A DNA stretch of 64,000 nt from JBDTSW01 sp963758845. Its GTDB lineage: Bacteria > Actinomycetota > Thermoleophilia > Solirubrobacterales > 70-9. The notes below the pieces were generated by a model. It did not search any database. It was not told where the DNA came from and worked only from the letters and a program-made list of their open reading frames with translations. Below, in pieces: positions 35,905 through 44,326 of the stretch. Location of the stretch: positions 372,001 to 436,000 of the forward strand of contig CAVWWX010000002.1 in assembly GCA_963758845.1 (NCBI GenBank). The letters are read 5' to 3'. Each line of letters begins with the position of its first letter. Position 1 is the first letter of the stretch. The translations under genes and the position numbers were made by a program.

Positions 35905-36675
35905 ATCAGCGTTCTTCGCAACCTGGAGCAGAGGCTCGAGAACCTCGTTGAAGGGGTGTTTAGCCGTGCCTTCTCCTCACAGGTGCAGCCGGTGGAGATC
36001 GCCCGCAAGCTGGCGAAGGAGATGGACGCGCACAAGACGACGTCGATCTCGCGCATCTACGTGCCCAACCAGTACACGGTCTGGATGTCCGAGGAGGATC
36101 GCTCCCGCTTCGAGGGCTACGAGCGCTCGCTGGGCCAGGAGCTGTCCGCCTACCTGCTCGAGCACGCGCGCCGGCACGACTACGCGCTGCTCACCCGGCC
36201 GGAGGTGAACCTGGAGACCGACGACCGCCTGCGCCTGGGCGAGTTCGGGATCCAGACCCGCCTGGTCAAACCCCCCCAGCGACAGGGCGAGGAGCCGTCG
36301 CAGGGCGAGCAGGGGCACACGATGGTCTACTCGGTCCCGCCGAAGCAGCAGCAGCGCAAGGAGCGCAAGGCCCCGGCCCCGACCCTGACCGCGACCCGCG
36401 CGATCGTGTCGCTCGACGACCGCCGCTACGTGCTGGACGGCCCGGTCGCGTCGCTCGGGCGCTCGCGTGAGTGCGACTGCGTCTTCGCCGACCCCAACAT
36501 CTCGCGCAAGCACGCCGAGCTTCGCCGCGCGTCCTCTGGCGACTGGCAGATCGTGGATCTTGGCTCTACCAACGGCGTAAAGGTCAACGGACGCAAGGTC
36601 GAGAGCTCCCGCCTGTCGCCGGGCGACGATGTGTCCCTCGGCACCACCAGCTTCACCTTCGACATCGAACACTGA
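35905..36675 (+). CDS. fhaA: FhaA-like FHA-domain protein
   Basis: 256 residues if it starts at the ATC at 35905. The N-terminal DUF3662 domain (LRNLEQRLENLVEGVFSRAF, VEIARKLAKEM) and a C-terminal FHA domain (about 165-255) with SLGRSRECDC, NISRKHAELR and DLGSTNGVKVNG that reads phosphothreonine. In mycobacteria FhaA binds the pseudokinase MviN and controls lipid-II traffic. The family N-terminus begins upstream of the first usual start (GTG 35956) and only ATC fits, with AGGGAG eight bases before it; a one-base error after the GTG at 35898 is the alternative. One-base overlap with fhaB. Confidence 0.85.
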   Translation: MSVLRNLEQRLENLVEGVFSRAFSSQVQPVEIARKLAKEMDAHKTTSISRIYVPNQYTVWMSEEDRSRFEGYERSLGQELSAYLLEHARRHDYALLTRPEVNLETDDRLRLGEFGIQTRLVKPPQRQGEEPSQGEQGHTMVYSVPPKQQQRKERKAPAPTLTATRAIVSLDDRRYVLDGPVASLGRSRECDCVFADPNISRKHAELRRASSGDWQIVDLGSTNGVKVNGRKVESSRLSPGDDVSLGTTSFTFDIEH

Positions 36676-37151
36676 TGGACACCGACCCGATTGCGGTAGC
36701 GCTCAAGTTCGGCTTTCTCATCGTCCTCTACCTGTTCCTGTTCTGGATCGCGCGGAGCGCGCTCAAGGAGCTCCGCACGACGGCGGCGCCCGCGCCCGAG
36801 GCGACCGGCTTCCACCCGATCGGCCCGGGAGGCCGCGAGCCCGGTACCGACGCGTCGCTGGTCGTGCTGAAGGGGGGCGGCCTGGAGGTCGGCGAGCGGC
36901 TGGACCTGTTCGGCGGGCTCACGATCGGCCGCTCACCGGACGCCGACGTGAGGATCGAGGACAGGTTCGCCTCGGGGATACACACGCGTGTCTACTCGCG
37001 CTCGGGCTCCTACTACGCGGAGGACATGAGCTCGACCAACGGAACCTTCCTGAACGGCGGTGAGCTGCGCGGCGAGAGCCGGCTGAACGACCTCGACGAG
37101 ATCCGGATCGGCGACACAGAGTTCCGGTTCGAGCTGGAGCTGGGTGAGTGA
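36675..37151 (+). CDS. fhaB: FhaB/FipA-like FHA-domain protein
   Basis: 158 residues: N-terminal transmembrane helix (about 10-28, FGFLIVLYLFLFWIA), short linker, then an FHA domain about 55-155 with LTIGRSPDADVRIED, IHTRVYSR and DMSSTNGTFLNGG. FHA domains dock proteins phosphorylated by PknB-type kinases; FipA acts at the septum. The ATG overlaps the fhaA stop by one base (TGATG). Between it and the phosphatase gene are two small hairpins. Confidence 0.88.
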   Translation: MDTDPIAVALKFGFLIVLYLFLFWIARSALKELRTTAAPAPEATGFHPIGPGGREPGTDASLVVLKGGGLEVGERLDLFGGLTIGRSPDADVRIEDRFASGIHTRVYSRSGSYYAEDMSSTNGTFLNGGELRGESRLNDLDEIRIGDTEFRFELELGE

Positions 37152-37154
37152 TGA

Positions 37155-37198
37155 GGTGCTTTAGCACCGAAAGCAGCGTGTCAGGCGGCGAAGCCGCC
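37155..37198 (+). promoter_or_regulatory. Two consecutive hairpins before the phosphatase gene
   Basis: GGTGC-TTTA-GCACC at 37155-37168 and GGCGGC-GAA-GCCGCC at 37184-37198, in the 58-base gap between fhaB and the PP2C gene, the only sizeable gap in the cluster. No T-tract. It may tune expression within the operon or be an RNA processing site. Confidence 0.35.
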
Positions 37199-37209
37199 GC
37201 AGGTGCCTT

Positions 37210-38544
37210 GTGAGCTTGCGCATCGTCGAGCACGCCCACCTGTCGGACACGGGGCGCCAGCGGACCGCAAACGAGGACTCGTTCTTCGCGGGCTCGCCGG
37301 TGTTCGCCGTGGCGGACGGCATGGGCGGCGCGCAGGCGGGCGAGGTCGCCTCGCGGATCGCAGCCGAGTCCTTCGGCCCGTCCGAGCGAGGCGACAGCTC
37401 GCCCGAGGCCTACCTGCGCTCGGTCGCCGTGGACGCCAACAGGCGCATCAACGACCTCGCCGCCGAGGACGAGTCGCGCTCGGGCATGGGCACCACCTTC
37501 ACCGCGGCGCTGATCGAGGCCGACGACGTCAGCCTTGCCCACGTCGGCGACAGCCGGGCCTACCTTTGGCGCGAGGGCGAGCTGAAGCTGCTGACCGCCG
37601 ACCACTCCCTGGTCGAGGAGCTGCTGCGCCAGGGGAAGCTGACCCCCGAGCAAGCCGAGGACCATCCCCAGCGCTCGATCATCACTCGCGCGCTGGGCCC
37701 GGAGCCCGAGGTCGAGGTCGACACGATGACCTACCGGGCCAAACCCGACGACGTCTACCTCCTCTGCTCGGACGGCCTGACGACCATGGTCAAGGACGAC
37801 ATGATCGCCACGATCCTCGGCCGCGCCGAGAACCTCGACGACGCCGCGTCGCAGCTGATCGAGCAGGCGAACCAGGCCGGCGGGCGCGACAACATCACCG
37901 TGGTCCTGTTCCGCGTGGGCGAGGGCGAGGCGGTGGCGACGGACGAGACCGCGACCCTGGTCGGGCCGACGGCGGCCGAAGCCGGCCTGACCGGCCCCGC
38001 CGTGCGCGAGGCCGCCGGGTCGCGTCCCGCCCGCCGCACGGCCCGCCGGCGGGAGGCCGCCGAGGCGCCGAAGCAGCCCTCGCGCGCACGGCGTGCGCTG
38101 AAGGTCCTGGCGGTGTTGGTGGTGCTGGTCGGCATCGTCGCGGCGGCCGTTATCGGGGCCCGGCAGATCTACTTCCTGGGCGGCGACGAGGGCGGGCGCC
38201 TGGCGCTCTACCGCGGCCTCCCGTACGACCTGCCGCTTGGGATCGAGCTCTACTCCGAGGTGTCGTCGAGCCCGATCCAGGTCGACTCGCTCGGCGAGGA
38301 GGACCAGAAGACCGTCGCCGACCACGAGCTGCGCTCAGAGGACGACGCCCTGTCGCTGATCGATTCGCTCGAATCCCGGGTCGAGCCCACCGAGCCCACC
38401 GGCGGCGGGGGCGGCAATGGCGGGAGCCAGGCGGGTGGCGGGAACCAGGCCGGCGGAGGCGGCGGCCAGGCGGGCGGCGGGGACCAGGCCGGCGGAGGCG
38501 GCGGCCAGGCGGGCGGCGGGAACTCCGCTGCCGGCGCGAACTGA
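37210..38544 (+). CDS. pstP: PP2C-type protein phosphatase PstP
   Basis: 444-residue metal-dependent Ser/Thr phosphatase that reverses PknA/PknB phosphorylation. Catalytic domain about 5-240: TGRQRTANEDSF, VADGMGGAQAGE, GMGTTFTAAL, HVGDSRAYLW, LCSDGLTTMV and GGRDNITVVL give the metal-binding aspartates. After a transmembrane segment (about 297-320) there is a short extracytoplasmic domain and a Gly/Gln-rich tail made of tandem repeats. GTG start. It sits 7 bases before rodA. Usual actinobacterial member of the wall cluster. Confidence 0.94.
   Translation: MSLRIVEHAHLSDTGRQRTANEDSFFAGSPVFAVADGMGGAQAGEVASRIAAESFGPSERGDSSPEAYLRSVAVDANRRINDLAAEDESRSGMGTTFTAALIEADDVSLAHVGDSRAYLWREGELKLLTADHSLVEELLRQGKLTPEQAEDHPQRSIITRALGPEPEVEVDTMTYRAKPDDVYLLCSDGLTTMVKDDMIATILGRAENLDDAASQLIEQANQAGGRDNITVVLFRVGEGEAVATDETATLVGPTAAEAGLTGPAVREAAGSRPARRTARRREAAEAPKQPSRARRALKVLAVLVVLVGIVAAAVIGARQIYFLGGDEGGRLALYRGLPYDLPLGIELYSEVSSSPIQVDSLGEEDQKTVADHELRSEDDALSLIDSLESRVEPTEPTGGGGGNGGSQAGGGNQAGGGGGQAGGGDQAGGGGGQAGGGNSAAGAN
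38444..38521 (+). repeat. 39-bp tandem repeat in the pstP tail
   Basis: Two nearly identical 39-bp units (38444-38482, 38483-38521) encoding (N/D)QAGGGGGQAGGG. A partial third unit precedes them. Likely to vary in copy number. Confidence 0.7.
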
Positions 38545-38551
38545 CCGGCAC

Positions 38552-39925
38552 ATGAGCGCGCGAAACCGCGAGCTTCTGGCGCTGTTCCCGGTCGCCCTGC
38601 TGCTGATCGGCGGCTTCACCGCGGTCTTCATCGTCGAGTCCGAGCAGATCGGCGACGTCAGCCTGATCTACGGCGGCTACTTCTTCGCGCTGTGCCTGGC
38701 GGCGCACTTCCTGATCCGCCTGCGCGTCCCGAATGCCGACCCCTACCTGTTCCCCCTGGCCGCGCTCCTGGCCGCGGTGGGTCTCGTGGTCGTCTACCGG
38801 ATCGACGACGGCTTGGCGGGCCGGCAGGCGACGCTTTTCCTGCTGGGGCTCGTGTTCTTCGCGGCCACGATCATCTTCCTGCGCGACTACCACGTGCTCG
38901 AGCGCTACCGCTATCTGATCGCGGTCGGCTCGATCGCCCTGCTGATGTCGCCGCTCCTGCCCGGCATCGGCGGCACCGCGACGAACGGCGCCTACCTCAC
39001 GCTCAACCTCGGCCCGATCTCGTTCCAGCCCTCGGAGCTGGGCAAGATCGGCGTGGTCATCTTCCTCGCTTCGTATCTGGCCGAGAACCGGGAGATGCTG
39101 TCGGTCGCGGCCCGGCGCTTCATGGGCATAACGATCCCCCCGCTGAAGCACTTCGGGCCCCTGCTCGTGGTGTGGGGGGCGGCGATGATGATGCTCGTCT
39201 TCATCCGCGACCTGGGCAGCTCGCTGATGTTCTTCGGCGCCTTCCTGGCCCTGCTTTACGTCGCGACCTCGCGCATCTCCTACGTCCTGATCGGCCTGGC
39301 GATGTTCTTCGTCGGCGGCGCCTTCTTCGCGCGCAGCGTCTCCCATGTCCAGGACCGCTTCGACATCTGGCTCGACCCGTTCGGCCAGAACGCACCCGAG
39401 GGCGCCGGCCAGATCCAGCAATCCCTGTTCGCCCAGGCCGACGGCGGGCTGTTCGGGGCCGGCCTCGGCGAGTCGCTGCTGCGCCTGCCGGGACCCTTCT
39501 TCCCGGACACGTGCAAGGAGGGGTTTCCGTTCTGCGGCTCGATCCTGCCCGAGCCGCACACAGACTTCATCTACGCGGTGATCGTCTCCGAGCTGGGCCT
39601 GTTCGGCGGCGCCGGCCTGATCCTGATCTACGCGCTGATCACCGCCCGCGGGTTCAAGACGTCCGTGATGGCCAAGGACGCGTTCTCGAAGCTGCTGGCG
39701 GCCGGGCTGACCGCGGTCTTCGCGCTCCAGACGTTCGTGATCATCGGCGGCGTCACCAAGGTGATCCCGCTCACGGGCGTGACCCTGCCCTTCGTGTCCT
39801 ACGGCGGCTCCTCGGTGATCGCGAACATGATCCTGATCGCGCTGCTCCTGCTGATCTCCAACGAGGCGCGAAAACCGATCCCCGACCGCATGCCGGGTGA
39901 CGACCTGGAGGGGGCGCCGGCGTGA
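38552..39925 (+). CDS. rodA: RodA/FtsW-family peptidoglycan glycosyltransferase
   Basis: 457-residue SEDS protein that polymerises lipid II into glycan strands together with a class B PBP. About ten to twelve hydrophobic segments; family motifs YLTLNLGPISFQPSELGKIG, the large extracytoplasmic loop with LRLPGPFFPD and EPHTDFIYAVIVSELGL, and VIPLTGVTLPFVSYGGSS near the end. The catalytic Asp corresponds to DRFDIWLDPF. Start ATG at 38552. It overlaps pbpA by four bases (GTGA), which fits the RodA-PbpA pair of this cluster; FtsW cannot be excluded. Confidence 0.94.
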   Translation: MSARNRELLALFPVALLLIGGFTAVFIVESEQIGDVSLIYGGYFFALCLAAHFLIRLRVPNADPYLFPLAALLAAVGLVVVYRIDDGLAGRQATLFLLGLVFFAATIIFLRDYHVLERYRYLIAVGSIALLMSPLLPGIGGTATNGAYLTLNLGPISFQPSELGKIGVVIFLASYLAENREMLSVAARRFMGITIPPLKHFGPLLVVWGAAMMMLVFIRDLGSSLMFFGAFLALLYVATSRISYVLIGLAMFFVGGAFFARSVSHVQDRFDIWLDPFGQNAPEGAGQIQQSLFAQADGGLFGAGLGESLLRLPGPFFPDTCKEGFPFCGSILPEPHTDFIYAVIVSELGLFGGAGLILIYALITARGFKTSVMAKDAFSKLLAAGLTAVFALQTFVIIGGVTKVIPLTGVTLPFVSYGGSSVIANMILIALLLLISNEARKPIPDRMPGDDLEGAPA

Positions 39926-41382
39926 ACACCCCGGTGATCCGCCTCTACGTGCTCGTGCTGCTGCTGTTCGGGTCGCTCATCTACTTCACGTCGAAGTGGG
40001 CGGTGTTCGACGCCGAGTCGCTGGAGGAGCGCCCCGAGAACCGCCGCCCGCTGATCGCCGAGCAGCAGATCCCACGCGGCTCGATCCAGACCGCCGACGG
40101 CGTGCTGCTGGCCGAGAGCCTGCCCCAGGGCGAGGGCCAAAACCCCGTGTTCGTGCGCCGCTATCCAGCTGACGATCCCGCGACGTTCGGCAACCCGGTC
40201 GGCTATAGCTTCGTGGAGGTCGGCCGGACCGGGATCGAGCTGGCCGAGAACGACCTGCTGTCCGGCGAGCAGAACGAGTTCGCCTCGATCGTCGACCAGC
40301 TGCGCGACGTCCCGCCCGAGGGAGCCGACATCACGCTCACGCTCGACGCCGAGGCCCAGCGCCTCGCGACCCAGCTCCTCGAGCAGGCACAGAGCACGGC
40401 AGGCTCCAACGGCGCCGGCTCGGTGGTGGCGATCGATCCGGAGACGGGGGCGATCAAGGTGGCGGCGTCCATACCCGGGTTCGACCCGAACGCCATCGGC
40501 AGGGCCAACGACCTCTCCAACGTGCCCGGGCTGTTCTACCGCGCGACCCAGGGGACCTACCAGCCGGGCTCGACGATGAAGGTCGTGACGGTGTCGGCGG
40601 CCCTCGACTCGGGCGAGATCGATCCGGACACGGTCCTGAACGCGGATTCGCCGAAGGACATCTCGGGCTTCCCGCTCGAGAACGCGGGCGGCGAGAGCTT
40701 CGGCGACATCGACGCAACTGATGCGCTCACCAACTCGGTCAACACCTACTGGGCACAGGTGGGCGAGCGCCTGGGCTCCGAGCGCTACCTGGAGTACATG
40801 GGCCGCTTCGGCTTCAACGCCGACCCGGCGTTGAACTTCCCCGACAACCAGATGGCCCCGAGCGGGGTTTATGAGAACGGGCGGCTGCTCGACTCGGGTA
40901 CGGCGATCGACATCGGCCGGGTCGCGATCGGGCAGGAGCGCCTGCTGGCGTCACCCCTCCAGATGGCCGAGGTGGCCGCGACGATCGCCAACGAGGGCGA
41001 GCTGATGCAGCCGCAGCTCCTGCAGGAGGCGAAGGACCCGGACGGGCGCACCATCGAGGAGCTGGACCCCGACGTCCAGACGCGCGTCGTCAGCGAGGAC
41101 ACCGCCGCCCAGGTGGCCGAGATGATGACCAACGTCGTCAACGAGGGAACCGCCACCGGCCTCTCGGTGTCGACCGGCGCCGGGACGCTTGCCGGCAAGA
41201 CCGGAACGGCCGAGATCGACGTTGCGGCCAGCCTCAACCGGCCGTGGTTCATCGGGTTCGCCCCGGTCGATGACCCGCAGATCGCGGTCGCCGCGATGAT
41301 CGAGGAATGCACCGGCTGCTTCGGCGGCGAGGTCGCCGGGCCGATCGCGACTCAGGTGATGGACTCGCTCTTGGAGGGCTAG
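39922..41382 (+). CDS. pbpA: Class B penicillin-binding protein (PbpA)
   Basis: 486-residue transpeptidase that crosslinks the strands made by the adjacent SEDS protein. N-terminal membrane anchor (about 8-25), dimerisation region, and the transpeptidase domain with STMK (Ser217), SVN (about 272) and KTG (about 426). The interior IPRGSIQTADGVLLAES is the conserved N-terminal motif of PbpA/PBP2. Shorter than mycobacterial PonA-type enzymes because it has no glycosyltransferase domain. GTG start overlapping the rodA stop. Confidence 0.95.
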   Translation: MNTPVIRLYVLVLLLFGSLIYFTSKWAVFDAESLEERPENRRPLIAEQQIPRGSIQTADGVLLAESLPQGEGQNPVFVRRYPADDPATFGNPVGYSFVEVGRTGIELAENDLLSGEQNEFASIVDQLRDVPPEGADITLTLDAEAQRLATQLLEQAQSTAGSNGAGSVVAIDPETGAIKVAASIPGFDPNAIGRANDLSNVPGLFYRATQGTYQPGSTMKVVTVSAALDSGEIDPDTVLNADSPKDISGFPLENAGGESFGDIDATDALTNSVNTYWAQVGERLGSERYLEYMGRFGFNADPALNFPDNQMAPSGVYENGRLLDSGTAIDIGRVAIGQERLLASPLQMAEVAATIANEGELMQPQLLQEAKDPDGRTIEELDPDVQTRVVSEDTAAQVAEMMTNVVNEGTATGLSVSTGAGTLAGKTGTAEIDVAASLNRPWFIGFAPVDDPQIAVAAMIEECTGCFGGEVAGPIATQVMDSLLEG

Positions 41383-43332
41383 ATGGCGCGCCTCGAGCAG
41401 GGGATGGAGGTCGACGACGGCCGCTACACGCTCGTCTCGCGGCTGGGGTCGGGCGGCATGGCCGACGTCTGGCTGGCCGACGACACCACGCTCAACCGTC
41501 AGGTCGCCCTCAAGTTCCTGCACGAGCGCTTCTCGCAGGACGCGCAGTTCGTCGAGCGCTTCCGCCGCGAGGCCCAGGCCGCGGCGGGCCTACAGCACCC
41601 GAACGTGGTCGGCGTCTACGACCGGGGCGAGTGGGACGGCATCCACTTCATCGCGATGGAGTACGTCCAGGGGGCGGCGCTCAAGGATCTGATCGAGCGC
41701 GGCCTCTCGGTGGGCGAGGCGGTCGAGATCACGCGCCAGATCCTCGCCGGCGCCCGGTTCGCGCACGAGCGCGGGATTGTGCACCGCGACCTGAAGCCGG
41801 GGAACGTGATGGTCGACGGCGAGGGTCGCGCCAAGGTCACCGACTTCGGCATCGCGCGGGCCGGTGCGTCGGAGATCACCCAGACCGGTTCGGTGCTGGG
41901 CACTGCTCACTACCTCTCGCCCGAGCAGGCGCAGGGGCTGGAAGTCGCCGAGCCCTCCGACATCTACTCGATCGGGGTGATCCTGTACGAGGCACTGACC
42001 GGCCAGGTGCCGTTCGACGGCGACAGCGCGGTGACGATCGCGCTGAAGCAGGTCTCCGAGCAGCCCCGCCCGCCCTCGGAGCTGAACCCGAACGTCAGCC
42101 CGGCGCTGAACTCCGTCGCGCTGAAGGCGCTGGCGAAGGACCCCGCGAACCGCTTCTCCAGCGCCGCCGAGTTCTCCCGGGCGCTCGACTCAGCCGAGGC
42201 CGATCCCTCCGCGATCGGCGACACGGCGGCCTACGCGCCGCTCGCCGGCGCCGCGGCCGCCGGGGGCCTGGCCGGGGCTGCCGCCGGAGCCGCCATGGGC
42301 GCCGACCCGACCCAGGTGGCCATGGCCTCCGAGCAGGAAGCCGCGCGGGCCCAGCAGGAAGAGGGGGGCGGATGGATGACCCGCAAGCGGGCGCTGATCA
42401 TCGCGGGCATCCTGCTGCTGCTCGGTGGCGTCGCCGCCTTCGCGCTGACCAGGCCCGAGACGGTGACCGTGCCGAACGTGCTCGAGGAGAGCCAGGCGCG
42501 GGCGCAGGAGCTGCTGGAGCAGCAGGGTTTCGACGTGCAGGCGCTTCCCCGGCCAAGCTGCGCCGAGCCTGACTCGGTGGTCGAGCAGGACCCGGGCGCC
42601 GGCGAGGACGCCGACGAGGGCTCGACCGTGACGATCACGGTCTCGACCGGCCAGCAGGTAAGCGTGCCGCAGGTGGCGGGCCTCAAGGCGAAGGAGGCGA
42701 ACCGCAAGCTGCAGAACGCCGAGCTCCTGGTGCGCAGCAGCGAGCGCTTCTCCGACAACGTGCAGCCGGGCCGCGCGATCGGCACTCGCCCGAACGCCGG
42801 CTCGGAGGTCGACTGCCAGTCCCCGGTGACCCTGATCCTGTCGCGCGGCCAGAACGTCGTGCTGCTCCCGAGCGTGGTGGGCCTGCAGGAGGCCGAGGCC
42901 GAGGCCCAGCTCGAGGGCAAGGGCTTCATCGTGGACACCGACACCCGCGACGCCGACGCCCCCGAGGGTGAGGTGATCAGCCAGCAGCCGGGTGCCGGCA
43001 GCCGGCTGCCGAAGGGCGACACCGTGACGATCATCGTCTCGACGGGCGCCGGTTCGGTGATCGTTCCCGGGGTGGAGGGTCAGACCGAGGACGTCGCGCG
43101 CACGACCTTGATCGGTCGCGGGCTGAACGTCGTGATCCAGGAGCAGGCGACCGACGAGGAGTCCGAGGACGGCCGCGTGCTGGACCAGGCGCCCTCGGCC
43201 GGGACCCGGGTGCTGCGGGGCGACACCGTGACGATCTTCGTTGGCGTCTTCGAGGAGCCAGAGGAGGAACCGCCGCCGGACGGCGAGTTCGAGTCGCCGA
43301 AGGCCCCCGCCGACCGTAGGATCGCGCCATGA
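41383..43332 (+). CDS. pknB: Serine/threonine kinase PknB with four PASTA domains
   Basis: 649 residues. Kinase about 14-275: LGSGGMADVWLA, catalytic Lys44, HRDLKPGNVM, DFGIARAG, activation segment TGSVLGTAHYLSPEQ. A Gly/Ala-rich stretch, one transmembrane helix (about 335-355), then four extracellular PASTA repeats (for example TVPNVLEESQARAQELLEQ) that bind muropeptides and lipid II, ending in an acidic proline-rich tail. It controls wall synthesis and division by phosphorylating proteins such as FHA partners and MviN. The ATG follows the pbpA stop directly. Confidence 0.96.
   Translation: MARLEQGMEVDDGRYTLVSRLGSGGMADVWLADDTTLNRQVALKFLHERFSQDAQFVERFRREAQAAAGLQHPNVVGVYDRGEWDGIHFIAMEYVQGAALKDLIERGLSVGEAVEITRQILAGARFAHERGIVHRDLKPGNVMVDGEGRAKVTDFGIARAGASEITQTGSVLGTAHYLSPEQAQGLEVAEPSDIYSIGVILYEALTGQVPFDGDSAVTIALKQVSEQPRPPSELNPNVSPALNSVALKALAKDPANRFSSAAEFSRALDSAEADPSAIGDTAAYAPLAGAAAAGGLAGAAAGAAMGADPTQVAMASEQEAARAQQEEGGGWMTRKRALIIAGILLLLGGVAAFALTRPETVTVPNVLEESQARAQELLEQQGFDVQALPRPSCAEPDSVVEQDPGAGEDADEGSTVTITVSTGQQVSVPQVAGLKAKEANRKLQNAELLVRSSERFSDNVQPGRAIGTRPNAGSEVDCQSPVTLILSRGQNVVLLPSVVGLQEAEAEAQLEGKGFIVDTDTRDADAPEGEVISQQPGAGSRLPKGDTVTIIVSTGAGSVIVPGVEGQTEDVARTTLIGRGLNVVIQEQATDEESEDGRVLDQAPSAGTRVLRGDTVTIFVGVFEEPEEEPPPDGEFESPKAPADRRIAP
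43317..43322 (+). promoter_or_regulatory. -10 element for ddl inside the pknB 3' end
   Basis: TAGGAT six bases before the ddl ATG, overlapping the last pknB codons. It could give ddl an internal leaderless promoter besides the operon transcript. Confidence 0.35.
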
Positions 43333-44297
43333 GGGTGGTGGTCCTGAGCGGCGGGCGTTCGAGCGAGCACGACGTCTCGCTGGAATCGGGGCGATCGGTC
43401 GCCGAAGGGCTCGAGGGGGCCGGCCATGAGCCGGTGTCGGTCCTGATCGAGCGCGATGGTCGCTGGTCGCGCGACGGCGAGCCGGTGACGCTGGAGCCCG
43501 CCGCCGGCCTCTTGGGCGCCGACGCGGTCTTCCCGGCGCTGCACGGGCCGTTCGGCGAGGACGGGACGATCCAGGGCCTGCTCGAGTGCCTGGACGTGCC
43601 CTACGTCGGCCCCGGCGTGCTGGCGGCGGCGGTGGCCATGGACAAGCTGGTCTTCAAGCGCCTGTGCGCGTTCCATGGGCTCCCGCAGGTGGGCTTCTGC
43701 GAGGTGGGCGAGGAGGGGTGGCGCGACATGGCAGCGGCGATGGGCCCCCCGCTGTGGGTGAAGCCGTCGCGCCTGGGCTCGAGCGTCGGGATCTCGAAGG
43801 TGTCGAACCCCGAGGCCGAGCTGGACGCGGCGGTGGCCCTGGCGCTTCGCCACGACCCCCGGGTGATCATCGAGGAGCACGCCGGCGGCCTGGAGGTCGA
43901 GTGCTCGGTGATGGGCAACGACGAGCTGGAGGTCTCGGTTCCAGGCCAGATCACGATCGACGCCGACTGGTACGACTACGAGGCGAAGTACGAGGAGGGG
44001 GGCATGAAGCTGGTCATCCCGGCCCCGATCGGCGATCAGGCGACCGCCCGCCTGGGCGACCTGGCCCGGCGCGCCTTCAAGGCCGCCGGGGTGACCGGCC
44101 TGGCCCGCTGTGACTTCTTCGTCCGCGACGACGGCGAGGTACTGGTGAACGAGATCAACACGATGCCCGGCTTCACCGCCACCAGCGTGTTCGCAAAGCT
44201 CTTCGAGGCCTCCGGCGTGAGCTACCCGGACGTCTGCGACCGACTCGTGCAGCTCGCGGTCGCCCGCCACCGCGCGGACCGCGGCTACGACTTCTAA
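43329..44297 (+). CDS. ddl: D-alanine--D-alanine ligase
   Basis: 322-residue ATP-grasp enzyme making D-Ala-D-Ala. N-terminal VVVLSGGRSSEHDVSLESG is intact, then ALHGPFGEDGTIQGLLE, the ATP site PLWVKPSRLGSSVGI, the YDYEAKYEEGG loop and the metal site NEINTMPGFT. The ATG overlaps the pknB stop (ATGA), so the gene belongs to the wall cluster; co-expression of precursor supply with wall control fits. A second ddl copy lies at the left window edge. Confidence 0.95.
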   Translation: MRVVVLSGGRSSEHDVSLESGRSVAEGLEGAGHEPVSVLIERDGRWSRDGEPVTLEPAAGLLGADAVFPALHGPFGEDGTIQGLLECLDVPYVGPGVLAAAVAMDKLVFKRLCAFHGLPQVGFCEVGEEGWRDMAAAMGPPLWVKPSRLGSSVGISKVSNPEAELDAAVALALRHDPRVIIEEHAGGLEVECSVMGNDELEVSVPGQITIDADWYDYEAKYEEGGMKLVIPAPIGDQATARLGDLARRAFKAAGVTGLARCDFFVRDDGEVLVNEINTMPGFTATSVFAKLFEASGVSYPDVCDRLVQLAVARHRADRGYDF

Positions 44298-44326
44298 GCG
44301 TCGCCATCCCGGCCACCTGGCCTGCT

